From Sphingomonas sp. Leaf9 (lineage in GTDB: Bacteria; Pseudomonadota; Alphaproteobacteria; Sphingomonadales; Sphingomonadaceae): a DNA stretch of 64,000 bases. A program made the position numbers and the translations under genes. Below the pieces are notes generated by a model. That model saw nothing but the letters and a program-made list of their open reading frames with translations. It did no database searches and was not told the DNA's origin. The DNA lies in the NCBI RefSeq assembly GCF_001421355.1, contig NZ_LMKC01000002.1, positions 493,720 through 557,719 on the forward strand, in the 5' to 3' direction. Position 1 is the first letter of the stretch. Each line of letters starts with the position of its first letter. Below are positions 45,341-55,185 of this stretch, piece by piece.

Positions 45341-48300
45341 GGGCTGATCCCCGCGGGTGCGGGGGAGACACGCGGGGAGGCGGGGAGGTGAGGCGCCCGA
45401 GGGGTTGATCCCCGCGGGTGCGGGGGAGACGCAGCAGCCGTCGACCCGATGCGGCCCGCGATGGGTTGATCCCCGCGGGCGCGGGGGAGACAGGGCGTAT
45501 TGATTAAGACCGGTGCCCGACACGGGTTGATCCCCGCGGGCGCGGGGGAGACTCTGCTCGCTGCTGCCAAAGCTATGATGGCGCGGGTTGATCCCCGCGG
45601 GTGCGGGGGAGACGGCAAGCATCTGGCCCGCACGACGTGATGCGCGGGTTGATCCCCGCGGGTGCGGGGGAGACGCCGACGTCCTGCGCGCCGGAGCCCG
45701 CGACGAGGGTTGATCCCCGCGGGTGCGGGGGAGACGGCGATGCTGCAGTTCGGGCAGCGGCCGGGCAGGGTTGATCCCCGCGGGTGCGGGGGAGACCGTG
45801 ATCTTCGCCGACGACGCGAAACAGCGCGGGGTTGATCCCCGCGGGTGCGGGGGAGACTTCTACGGCAACGCCGCGCTCGACGCTCGCCAGGGTTGATCCC
45901 CGCGGGTGCGGGGGAAACAAGATATGCGCCTCGAACAGAATCTTCGGGAGGGGTTGATCCCCGCGGGTGCGGGGGAGACAGCACGGACAACGGCACGCGG
46001 GACTTCGAGTGGGGTTGATCCCCGCGGGTGCGGGGGAGACCGCGAGATCGTTCGTCTTCAGTTCCATAGTCAGGGTTGATCCCCGCGGGTGCGGGGGAGA
46101 CCGGGACGGCACTTCCCCGAATTACAACTTCTCGGGTTGATCCCCGCGGGTGCGGGGGAGACGCAGCAAGTGGGCGCGATCTTCGGAGGTAAGCGGGTTG
46201 ATCCCCGCGGGTGCGGGGGAGACGGCTAGGCGGTTATGAGTCGATGGGCAGCAAGGGGTTGATCCCCGCGGGTGCGGGGGAGACTTTCCTTGGCCGGCGC
46301 GGGGGCCGGCTCGGTAGGGTTGATCCCCGCGGGTGCGGGGGAGACGCGTCGGGTCGCTGTTCGGTGAGCATGGATTCGGGTTGATCCCCGCGGGTGCGGG
46401 GGAGACGGCTTCCCGATCGAATTCGACAAACCCTTCACCGGTTGATCCCCGCGGGTGCGGGGGAGACTTCGTCCGCTGCCATGCGAACAGCCCCTCGTCG
46501 GGTTGATCCCCGCGGGTGCGGGGGAGACTGCTTGATGGCCTCGCTGGCATAACGACCGACGGGTTGATCCCCGCGGGTGCGGGGGAGACGCAGTCGTGCC
46601 CACCCGGCCTGCGATATTGCCGGGTTGATCCCCGCGGGTGCGGGGGAGACCTGACGCATGAGGACAAGGCGACCCGCAATTTGGGTTGATCCCCGCGGGT
46701 GCGGGGGAGACTACCTGATCTACCGAGATCATGCCGGTGGCTCGGGTTGATCCCCGCGGGTGCGGGGGAGACCGACCGTTCCAGATCCCCCAGCAGATTG
46801 CGCAGGGTTGATCCCCGCGGGTGCGGGGGAGACGTCGGCATCTGCGCGTCAGGCACCCGGCGCTGGGGTTGATCCCCGCGGGTGCGGGGGAGACGCGAAG
46901 GTGTCACGCGACCATGACCGGTCCACGGGTTGATCCCCGCGGGTGCGGGGGAGACGGCTACAGGTCGGGCATCGTGCCGCTGGGCGGGGGTTGATCCCCG
47001 CGGGTGCGGGGGAGACTAGAAACCGCTCCCAGATATGGTTTGGTGCGAGGGTTGATCCCCGCGGGTGCGGGGGAGACTCCTGCCCCGGCGGCACGACTTG
47101 ACCGCCCTCGGGTTGATCCCCGCGGGTGCGGGGGAGACGAGGAATAGGTGACTGATAGAGATTGGCAGCCGGGTTGATCCCCGCGGGTGCGGGGGAGACC
47201 CGACAACCTGCGTCATCACATCGTCAATTGTGGGTTGATCCCCGCGGGTGCGGGGGAGACCGGCATGCTCCACACCGCCCCGTCCAGGTCCAGGGTTGAT
47301 CCCCGCGGGTGCGGGGGAGACACCCCGACCAGCTTGGCAAAACCGACGATGTAGGGTTGATCCCCGCGGGTGCGGGGGAGACCGGCGACCAGCCCGGCAC
47401 CTGGCCAGGTGGTGGGGTTGATCCCCGCGGGTGCGGGGGAGACGCGGGCTTCCTCGGCCTTGTCCAACCACCAGCGGGTTGATCCCCGCGGGTGCGGGGG
47501 AGACTTCCGGAACGCTCATACCGCCTCCGCAATCTGGGGTTGATCCCCGCGGGTGCGGGGGAGACTCCGTCCGCCTCGCGACTCGCAGGGCGTTCTTGGG
47601 TTGATCCCCGCGGGTGCGGGGGAGACTTCCCTTGCCACATGCGGGCGGCCAACGTGTCGGGTTGATCCCCGCGGGTGCGGGGGAGACTTGATGTTTCCCA
47701 CCAGCCCTCTTCCCGATCCGGGTTGATCCCCGCGGGTGCGGGGGAGACGAGCGCAAAGTCGATGTTCTGACCGTCGATCCGGGTTGATCCCCGCGGGTGC
47801 GGGGGAGACTGTTCGGCCGGATACGGCGGGGAAAAGTCGAAGGGTTGATCCCCGCGGGTGCGGGGGAGACGGGCGGTCGACCACGCTGGATGCCGACATC
47901 GAGGGTTGATCCCCGCGGGTGCGGGGGAGACCTCTGCGTCAGTCTGCATGGGGAGCCTCCGGGGGGTTGATCCCCGCGGGTGCGGGGGAGACGTTGGCGA
48001 TCTGGCCCGCCGATCGGACGACCTGGGTTGATCCCCGCGGGTGCGGGGGAGACCTCAAGTGCCGGCGTCTGATCCGCAGTCCGTGGGGTTGATCCCCGCG
48101 GGTGCGGGGGAGACGCATCGGGACGCGGCGGCATGGGCGATGGACCGGGTTGATCCCCGCGGGTGCGGGGGAGACGTCGCGCTGTCATCAATCGTAACAC
48201 GCGGCTCGGGTTGATCCCCGCGGGTGCGGGGGAGACAAATCCTTGAACCACCGCTGACAGCGCACTCGCGGTTGATCCCCGCGGGTGCGGGGGAGACTCT

Positions 48301-49151
48301 TTGACGTACCAGTCGATGCCCACGCTAGTGGGTTGATCCCCGCGGGTGCGGGGGAGACATTCGGTGAGGCGGGCTTTCAGGACCCATCCGGGGTTGATCC
48401 CCGCGGGTGCGGGGGAGACCCGAGGATGCCGTCGATAGCCGGGGCGATGCGGGGTTGATCCCCGCGGGTGCGGGGGAGACCCACCATGGGCCGTATCGAA
48501 GTCGATGGCGTAGGGTTGATCCCCGCGGGTGCGGGGGAGACATCCACGACATTGAGCCCGTCGACGCCCCCGAGGGTTGATCCCCGCGGGTGCGGGGGAG
48601 ACCCGAACGGGTTGTTCGACCCCGGCGGCATTGACGGTTGATCCCCGCGGGTGCGGGGGAGACTCGTCCTTGGTCATATCAGTGCCTTCCCAGTCGGGTT
48701 GATCCCCGCGGGTGCGGGGGAGACTAGAGGTGGATCGAGTCGGCGAAGCTAACGCCGGGTTGATCCCCGCGGGTGCGGGGGAGACCCTACGGTCACCGTG
48801 ATCCGCGCGAACCGGTAGGGTTGATCCCCGCGGGTGCGGGGGAGACGCGAGGGGTATCGGTACTGTCGTGCTGGAACGGGGTTGATCCCCGCGGGTGCGG
48901 GGGAGACATGATGTATTCGGTCGCCTCGCGGATCATACGGGGTTGATCCCCGCGGGTGCGGGGGAGACTCCGTCAGACCGGTGAACGGTGGTCGTCTTGT
49001 GGGTTGATCCCCGCGGGTGCGGGGGAGACGCGGTGTTGATGTCCGCCATCGTCTTGGCGCGGGGTTGATCCCCGCGGGTGCGGGGGAGACCCGTGCAGGA
49101 TCAGGTCGCGGATCGTCTGGCAGGGTTGATCCCCGCGGGTGCGGGGGAGAC
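45341..49151 (-). CRISPR. Type I-E CRISPR array, 63 repeats and 62 spacers
   Basis: The 29-bp repeat, on the transcribed minus strand starting GTCTCCCCCGCACCCGCG and ending GGGATCAACCC, recurs every 61 bp without exception from 45341 to 49123, giving 62 spacers of 32 bp. The repeat forms a CCCCGC/GCGGGG stem with an ACCC loop; Cas6e cleavage would leave the 8-nt handle ATCAACCC. Variants cluster at the low-coordinate end: 45341 (T to C at base 4 on the plus strand), 45463 and 45524 (loop base), 45890 (GAAAC). This places the old end there and the leader at 49152, next to cas2. Three repeats (46439, 48269, 48635) differ at the last crRNA-strand base. Confidence 0.98.
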
Positions 49152-49209
49152 TCTAGGCGTTAAGTTACGGAAGTTGTTTACTATGTCAAAGACTGTTGGG
49201 AGGATGATG
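49152..49209 (-). promoter_or_regulatory. CRISPR leader with array promoter
   Basis: Only 58 bp separate the array from the cas2 stop codon. On the minus strand TTGACA (49189-49184) and TAACTT (49167-49162) with a 16-bp spacer form a promoter that would start transcription at the first repeat. The leader is AT-rich relative to its surroundings. No clear IHF site is seen. Confidence 0.65.
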
Positions 49210-49521
49210 TTAAACCTGGCGGGAGGCCAGGGCGCGGCGGACCAATAATATGCCGTCGTGGGAGATTACGTCTTTCGGCGGTTCGCCCAGCACCGACAGG
49301 CCGAGGCCGCCGGCGGATGCGGGTTCGGCCCAGCACATCACGATGCTGCCGCGCCGCAACCGGCCGTGCCATTCCTCCACCACGGTCCAGATGCGGCCGC
49401 GGACGCCGGCGCTCATGCGCGGCTGAGCATAGACGCCGGGGGCCAGTTCGAGCATCGCCGAGCCGAGGAACCCGCGATAGCGGTCCTCCACGTCGCGGGT
49501 GATGACGACCGTCAGCGGCAT
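49210..49521 (-). CDS. cas2: CRISPR-associated Cas2, type I-E
   Basis: A 103-residue Cas2e. It starts PLTVVITRDVEDRYRGFLGS, with SAMLELAPGVYAQPRMSAGV (about residues 21-40) and WTVVEEW; this is the I-E form, longer than typical Cas2 and with a C-terminal tail. A Cas2 dimer bridges two Cas1 dimers in the spacer integrase. Its ATG overlaps the cas1 stop by one base. It is last of the long leftward operon. Confidence 0.93.
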   Translation of the reverse strand: MPLTVVITRDVEDRYRGFLGSAMLELAPGVYAQPRMSAGVRGRIWTVVEEWHGRLRRGSIVMCWAEPASAGGLGLSVLGEPPKDVISHDGILLVRRALASRQV

Positions 49522-50399
49522 CAGGTCGCCGCCGCCTCGCCGGGCATCACCAGTGCCTTGATCCGGTCGATCATGCCGGGGATCACGCTGCGCTGTCGAA
49601 AGAGCAATGCCGCGCGCTTGCGCACCAGCCGTTCGATCGGCGGCGCGCCGTGCGCCCGCGCCTCCCGCACCGCGCCGAACGCGATGTCGAGCAGCACGTC
49701 GTGGCGATAGAGGTCGGCGATGTCGAGCACGAAGCTCTGCCCCGAATCCTCATGCACGAAGCCCAGCTGCGGGATCGCGCCGGTCGAGGCGACCGCAACC
49801 GCCGCCGCGGCCGTCATCGCGGAGCCAGCATGGTTGATCGCCTGGTTCGCAAGGTCGCCGCCCTCCGGGTTCTCGCGGTCGTAGCGGCGGCCGTTCCATG
49901 CGATGCCGTGGCGTTCGGCGGCCATCACATAGGCGCGCTTGATCCGTGCCCCCTCCTGTCCGCGCAACACGGTGATGTCGCGGGTGCGGACGATCTCGCC
50001 AAAGCGCATCGCGTACATCGCCCGCGCGGTTTCCATGCGGAGCTTCGGATCGGCCCAGCGGCGCACCTGCGCGCGGGCCAGTGCCGAACTGTCGGGCATC
50101 AGCGGTGGCGCGGTATAGAAGCGGACCGCCCCGTCGCCGATCGCCGCCAGCGCACAGCCATGCCGCGCCAGCAGCCGGAGCGCGTCGTGCGTGACGCTGG
50201 ACCCCGGCCCCAGCAGCACGATCGAGATGGCGTGATAGGGAATCTGGTAATCGCCCGCGACAAGCGCGCCGCCACCCGCCGTCACGAAGCGCAGGCAGCC
50301 GTCCTCCACCTCCAGCCGCCCGCGATCCAGCCATACCAGCCCCTGCCGATCGGCATGGGGGATGCGCGCCTTTTCCAGCCCGAGGCGACCCGACAGCAT
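49521..50399 (-). CDS. cas1: CRISPR-associated integrase Cas1, type I-E
   Basis: A 292-residue Cas1e. The N-terminal beta domain (about residues 1-85) includes GLVWLDRGRLEVEDG; the C-terminal helical domain carries the metal ligands in AAERHGIAW, FVHEDSG (about 216-222) and FVLDIADLYR (about 226-235). It inserts new spacers at the leader end together with Cas2. It appears intact. The start at 50399 directly abuts the cas6e stop at 50400. Confidence 0.95.
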   Translation of the reverse strand: MLSGRLGLEKARIPHADRQGLVWLDRGRLEVEDGCLRFVTAGGGALVAGDYQIPYHAISIVLLGPGSSVTHDALRLLARHGCALAAIGDGAVRFYTAPPLMPDSSALARAQVRRWADPKLRMETARAMYAMRFGEIVRTRDITVLRGQEGARIKRAYVMAAERHGIAWNGRRYDRENPEGGDLANQAINHAGSAMTAAAAVAVASTGAIPQLGFVHEDSGQSFVLDIADLYRHDVLLDIAFGAVREARAHGAPPIERLVRKRAALLFRQRSVIPGMIDRIKALVMPGEAAAT

Positions 50400-51167
50400 C
50401 TATCCGGCCCGGCCGGGCGGGGCTAGCAGCACCATGCCGTAACCGAACCCGGCATGGCGTCCGATGCCCTTTTTAAGCAGTGTCAGGAAGGCTGCCGGAT
50501 CGGTGATGGTCAGCGTGCCGCCGATCAGCGCGTCGGGTCCCTCGACCCGGTGGGTGCGCCGCCCTTCGCTGCGATGGGTGTTGCGCAGGGTGCGGGTGCG
50601 GCGGAAATGGCGCAGGTCGGCATGGTCGAGCGTCGCGGCACCGCTGAGACGACCGGCCAGCCAGTCGATATACACCGCCGCCCGGTCGACCAGATCGGGG
50701 TCGTCGCCCGCCCGTTCGGCGCGTTCGCGCGCGGCGGTGTGGGCGTCGATCTCGCCCGCGCCGGCCAGCCATCCGCCGGCGCGGTCGGTGCGGGCGGCGC
50801 GGACGCTCTTGCCGAAGCGGACGACGGGACGCACCCGAACTTCGAAGCCGTAGCGCGCCCCTTCGCGCCATGCCTCCGGCATTGGCCGCAGCCGGGGGGT
50901 GTCGAACAGCGCGTCCAGCGCGGCATCGGCGGGGGGCAGCGCGGCGGCGTCGTCAAAGGCGGCAGGGTCCTGCACATAGCCGAGCAGATGCGGCCCCGTT
51001 TCATGATCGGGCAGGAAGCGGAACGGACGCGGCGCGGCATCGCCGAACCGGGCGGTGAGCGCGGTGTGGAGCGCATAGCCGAAATCGTCATCGCCCAACC
51101 GGCGCGCGACCGCGAAGCCGGCCAGCGCGCGCACGTCGACGGGGATGCGGACGAGGTGCAGCGTCAT
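50400..51167 (-). CDS. cas6e: crRNA endonuclease Cas6e
   Basis: A 255-residue RAMP protein (CasE). It has two ferredoxin-like folds, starting LHLVRIPVDVRALAGFAVAR. YALHTALTARFGD, near residues 31-43, holds the family's catalytic histidine region. The C-terminal glycine-rich loop is GIGRHAGFGYGMVLL. It cleaves each repeat below its hairpin and stays bound to the crRNA 3' end in Cascade. The ATG at 51167 overlaps the cas5e stop by 4 nt. Confidence 0.92.
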   Translation of the reverse strand: MTLHLVRIPVDVRALAGFAVARRLGDDDFGYALHTALTARFGDAAPRPFRFLPDHETGPHLLGYVQDPAAFDDAAALPPADAALDALFDTPRLRPMPEAWREGARYGFEVRVRPVVRFGKSVRAARTDRAGGWLAGAGEIDAHTAARERAERAGDDPDLVDRAAVYIDWLAGRLSGAATLDHADLRHFRRTRTLRNTHRSEGRRTHRVEGPDALIGGTLTITDPAAFLTLLKKGIGRHAGFGYGMVLLAPPGRAG

Positions 51168-51895
51168 GGCGTCACCTGTGGCCAGTCGAGCCGGCCCTGC
51201 ACCACCCGGCGCAAGCCCGCATGGACCCCGGCGGGCCAATGGCGTTCGTCGGTCAGCTCCTCGACCTGCGCGTCGTGGGTCACGACGGCACCGGTCGGTT
51301 CGCCATGGGGCCATTGCGCGCGGATCGAAGGGGGAAGGGGCGTATCCACAAGGGCACATCCCTGCGCGAGCGCGTCGAGGATCGTGTCGGCCTCGACGAC
51401 CGCCAGCAGCAGCGGGCGCGAGGGCAGGAAGGGTTTGCGACCGAGGAATAGCGGACGTTCGGGGCGTTGCAGGGCGTGGGCCAGCGTGTCGAGGTCGGGT
51501 GCCGTGTCGGCGGGGTCCAGCCGGCAGGCGATCAGGACGCGCGCATCGGCGTCCATGTCGCGATAGCGGATATGCGGCGATTTGTAGGTGTCGGCACCGC
51601 CCGCGCGCCCCTCCACCCGGCCGCGCGTGGTCCAGCCGCGATCGTTCGCGCCCAATTGCGCGGTCTGGAACTCGCGGTCGCGCTGCCCTTCGCCGACGCG
51701 CGCCGATCCGATCACCAGCCGCGCCTGCAACGCGGCATGGGCATCGACGTCATGGCGTTCCCAGCCGAGCGCGTTGGCGAACAGCCCCGCGACCATCGAC
51801 TTCGCCGGAAAATCGCGCACCACGCCATAGGCATCGACCAGATCGCCGCCGAAGCTCATCAGCGGCGCGTCGCAATCGAGCAGCAGGTGTTTCAC
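51164..51895 (-). CDS. cas5e: Cascade subunit Cas5e
   Basis: A 243-residue RAMP protein (CasD). It has LLLDCDAPLMSFGGDLVDAY (about residues 4-23), GLFANALGWER (about 37-47), and the conserved YKSPHIRYRDMDADA and GRKPFLPSRPLL stretches. It caps the 5' handle of the crRNA. The GTG start at 51895 gives the canonical N-terminus and overlaps the cas7e stop (GTGA). Confidence 0.92.
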   Translation of the reverse strand: MKHLLLDCDAPLMSFGGDLVDAYGVVRDFPAKSMVAGLFANALGWERHDVDAHAALQARLVIGSARVGEGQRDREFQTAQLGANDRGWTTRGRVEGRAGGADTYKSPHIRYRDMDADARVLIACRLDPADTAPDLDTLAHALQRPERPLFLGRKPFLPSRPLLLAVVEADTILDALAQGCALVDTPLPPSIRAQWPHGEPTGAVVTHDAQVEELTDERHWPAGVHAGLRRVVQGRLDWPQVTP

Positions 51896-53103
51896 GCAGC
51901 CGCGTCCCGCACGATCGATCCGGCCCAAGCGGCGAGCTCCCGCAGGGGGCCGTTGGCGATGCCGTCAATGGTAAGGTCCGGCATTGCCGTAAGGCGACGC
52001 GCCTCGCCGGTTTCGTACAGCCTGTCATAATCGGCGAGGTGCTTTGCCATCGCCTGCGCCGTGCGATGGCCAAGCGACCCTTCGGGATCGTGATCGGTCG
52101 CGATCGCATCGCGAAAGGCGTTGGCGAGCGTGCGCGGTTGGCGGTCGCCCGCCTCCACCAGCACCAGTTCGGCACGGCTGTACGGTGCGGTCGACCCCTT
52201 CTTGGCGCCCGGCGAGATTTCGGCGACGAGGTGGACCAGATGCTCGACCACCTGCGCGGCCAGCGCGCGGTCGTGGTCGCCGGTCCAGTCCTTCCGGTCG
52301 CAACCGGTCAGGTTGGAGACGAGCAGCGGTACGTCGACCACGACATAGCCGTAGTAGAGGCCCGAGGTCAGTTCGGTGTCGAACACGCCCGCCGCGCCGG
52401 CATCGTCGCCCTGTTCGCGGTCGCTGAGGTCATCGACGACCGTGAAATAGTCGGTCTCGGTCTGCATCGCGTGCACCGTAAAGGCATGGGCGACATGGAT
52501 CGCCGCGTCGCGGTTCGCCCGGGTATCGCTGGTCACCATGCGGCCGAACAGCGCGGCCTCCAGCGAGGCGGCGAGCAAATTCTGGTCGCGCAACTGGTTC
52601 AGATTGTTCTTCTGTTCCTTCACCCAGATTTCCGCCGCCGCCTTCACGCCGGCTGCGCTGGCGCTTTCGGCGAGCAGGCGTTCGGCCTCCGACGCCAGCC
52701 ATGCCAGTTCGGGGCGGCCGAACAGCAGGGCCTGTCGCTGCTGCTTGTCCTTCGCGTTCTTCCCATAGAATTTGGTGATGAAGGCTTCCTCGACCGCATC
52801 CACCATGTCCTTGTCGAACCGGGTGCGTAAGGGGCCGGTGACGTCGCGCTCGATCGCCTGTTTGGAGCGGACGCCCTCCACGCCGTTCTGCTTCGCCAGT
52901 TCGTGCAGTGCGCGGGGATCGTCCGCCATGCGCCAGTGGCGCTTCAGGCATTGCGACGACACGCGGGTGCGGGTGGCGGTGCCGAAGGGCAGGCGCTTGG
53001 CAAGGCCGGCATCGTCGCGATTGAGCAGCGCGCCGGGCCAGGCGGCGAGAAAATGGATCTGGATGAATTTCGGCACGATGCCGTCGGTTGCGGTGGTCGT
53101 CAT
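51892..53103 (-). CDS. cas7e: Cascade backbone subunit Cas7e
   Basis: A 403-residue CasC/Cse4. It starts near FIQIHFLAAWPGALLNRDD (about residues 14-32), followed by GTATRTRVSSQCLKRHWR (about 40-57), ALFGRMVTSD (about 184-193) and HVAHAFTVHAMQTETDYF (about 202-219). Six copies form the spine of Cascade around the crRNA. The start at 53103 follows GAGGGG. A 3' overlap joins it to cas5e. Confidence 0.95.
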   Translation of the reverse strand: MTTTATDGIVPKFIQIHFLAAWPGALLNRDDAGLAKRLPFGTATRTRVSSQCLKRHWRMADDPRALHELAKQNGVEGVRSKQAIERDVTGPLRTRFDKDMVDAVEEAFITKFYGKNAKDKQQRQALLFGRPELAWLASEAERLLAESASAAGVKAAAEIWVKEQKNNLNQLRDQNLLAASLEAALFGRMVTSDTRANRDAAIHVAHAFTVHAMQTETDYFTVVDDLSDREQGDDAGAAGVFDTELTSGLYYGYVVVDVPLLVSNLTGCDRKDWTGDHDRALAAQVVEHLVHLVAEISPGAKKGSTAPYSRAELVLVEAGDRQPRTLANAFRDAIATDHDPEGSLGHRTAQAMAKHLADYDRLYETGEARRLTAMPDLTIDGIANGPLRELAAWAGSIVRDAAA

Positions 53104-53114
53104 GCGAAATCCCC

Positions 53115-53639
53115 TCAGTTCGATTTGGCCTGCGCGGCGTAGTAATGCCGTGCCAGGCGCAGCCGGGCGGCGTCGGATTTGGCCGGATCGCCGCCCAGCA
53201 GGTGATAGATGTCCCACAGGTTCACCGGCTGCCGTTCGCGCGACAGGATGCGGACGGCGAGTGCCAGCTGGTCGCCCAGCGCCTCCCCCCGGCTGGCGAG
53301 CAGGCGCAGCAGGCGCTTTTCGGAAAAATTCGCCTCGAACAGCGCCGCGCCGACGCCGCGCCGTTCGTCATGCGGATACAGGGCGGCGGTGCCCGACAGC
53401 AGGCCGGCGAAATGGCCGATCAGGCGCAGCCGGGTCCAGTCGTCCTTGATCCGCGCTTCGGGCACCTGCGCGCGGAGCAGCGTCTTGATCGCGACGGCAT
53501 CGGCGGCGGGCGATCTGGTTAGTTCCATGCGGCGCAGTGCCGCGCGGTCGCTGCTCGACATGCCGTGTACGTGGCGGGAAACCAGCGTCATCCAGTCGTC
53601 GGGCTTCGGTGCGGTCGCGGCGGCGGGGTTACTCGCCAT
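53115..53639 (-). CDS. cse2: Cascade small subunit Cse2
   Basis: A 174-residue all-helical CasB protein. It shows DDWTRLRLIGHFAGLLSG (about residues 66-83), FEANFSEKRLLRLLASRG (about 100-117) and LWDIYHLLGGD (about 141-151). Two copies line the belly of Cascade and stabilise the displaced strand. It starts 11 nt inside the end of casA, so it depends on translation of the casA 3' part or on its own site. That matters because casA carries an amber codon upstream. Confidence 0.9.
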   Translation of the reverse strand: MASNPAAATAPKPDDWMTLVSRHVHGMSSSDRAALRRMELTRSPAADAVAIKTLLRAQVPEARIKDDWTRLRLIGHFAGLLSGTAALYPHDERRGVGAALFEANFSEKRLLRLLASRGEALGDQLALAVRILSRERQPVNLWDIYHLLGGDPAKSDAARLRLARHYYAAQAKSN

Positions 53640-55185
53640 GTTCGGCCTCCTTGACCCATTTCTTCATTTCATAATGCAGCAGCGATCCGGCGCGGGCGCG
53701 TGCGGGCACGCGGCGGACTTCGGTGCCGGGCGCGGCTTCGGCGGCGATGGCGAACTGGTCGGTCGCGAGGTCGCGCAGCGTTTCGCGCCATGCCATGCGG
53801 TGGTTTTCCTCGCTCGCCGCGACTTCGGCCCAGAAAGGCGGATCGAAGAAGATGCCGTCGACCGCTTCGTTGAAGCGGGTCATCCAGCGTTCGATCTTTT
53901 TCTTGGCGGAATCATCGTCCAGCCGGGCGCGTTCGGGGCCGCCCTATACCAGCGAGATCAGCGCGCGGCTGAGGCGGCGGCTGGCTTCATAGCCTTCCTC
54001 GGCGCGCTGCTTCGCCACCACGCCGATCCGGTCGAGCGGCAGGCGATTGCCGTTGGCGTCGCGCAGCGCGGCCGGCGTGCGGATGGCGCGGCGGTGCAAC
54101 CCTTCGGTCTTGCCCTGTCCGCGGACCAGCGCGGCGGCGACAATCGACAGGCCGTCGCGGTCGTCGTCGGGATGGGGTTCGGCAAGGTGGGGCCGGGTGA
54201 TCTTTGCCTTGTCGAGCAGGGTCGCCATCTGGCGATAGCCGAAGCCCGCGCCGGTCGGGGTGTGGCTGGTCGAGCCGTCGGCCTTCATCGGTGCCCAGGG
54301 GTCGCGCGTCTTGCCCTTCAGTTCCGACGCGGCGACGCGGGCGCATTTCGATCCGGCGGTGCAGGCTTCGATCGCGTCGCCGCTGCGTTGCAACCGGACG
54401 CGGCGGCAAATCTCGACATAGAGTTCGTCAAGCTTGTTGTAGTCGAGCGAGGCCGTGCCGTCCCACGGCACGGTCCACAGCAGCGTCGTGCCGGTGCGGC
54501 GGTCGGGGCGGGCGCGGGCGTCGGCGAGGAGGCGTTCGACATCGCGGCGGAACGCCCGGCCTGCGCCGCCGGTCGGGCGGATGCCGAGGCTCATGCGGCT
54601 CGCGAAGCCGCCGTTCATGCGGGAGATGCCGTAGTTGCCGGCGCCGAGAAAGCCTTCGGTCGTCTGCAGCGTGACGAGGGCGAACAGCCAGTGTTCGTCA
54701 TCGGCGGCGATCATGCGCTCCTGCTTCAGGTCGTGATTCTTGGCGGTCACCAGCATGTCGAGCGCATCGGGGGTGGGGACGCGGTTCTTGTAGGCGGCGC
54801 GGTCGGTGCCTTGTGCGGTCGGCGGCTGGAGCAGGGCGGGCTTCGACCAGTCGTCGACGACCAGTTCCCATGCCTCGGGCTGGTTGGGGGTGAGGGCGAG
54901 GAGCAGGTCGCGCCATGCGGCTTCGGTCGTGGGCAGCGTGTCGGTGCCGGCGTGGATCAGCGCGAGGGCGGCGACCTGTACGGTGAAGGCATGCCACGGC
55001 TCGCGCTGGTGCGGGCGGAGCGCGGGGAAGCTCCACGCCTGCCCGCTCGCCAGCGCCGCGAATGCCGCGAACAGCGATCCGCGATGCGTGTCGCCCCGTT
55101 CGTCCTGCCAACCGATCATGCACCCCTCCGCCGGGGGCATGGAAGCCGGATCGTCGGGCGGCGTCAAGCCTTTAGGCTCAGCCAT
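53629..55185 (-). pseudogene. casA: Cascade large subunit CasA/Cse1 (Cas8e) with in-frame amber codon
   Basis: The frame encodes a Cas8e with ALRPHQREPWHAFTVQVAAL near the N-terminus, a central YGISRMNGGFASR-type loop region and a C-terminal helical bundle. TAG at 53946-53944 interrupts it after RALISLV; the same frame continues GGPERARLDDDSAKKKIERW and ends at 53629 with no other stop. One base change from TGG (Trp) explains it. The break removes the last 105 codons, the four-helix bundle that contacts Cse2. Start options are the ATG at 55185, overlapping the drmB stop by 8 nt, or the ATG at 55119 preceded by GGAGGGG. Upstream lies drmB, not cas3. The stop could be a real mutation, suppressed, or a base-call error. 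Confidence 0.9.

Noticed and set aside
45280..48677. Long minus-strand open frames with repeated SPAPAGINP / LPRTRGDQP peptides
   Set aside because: They are translations of the 61-bp CRISPR repeat-spacer unit in three frames, not a repeat protein.
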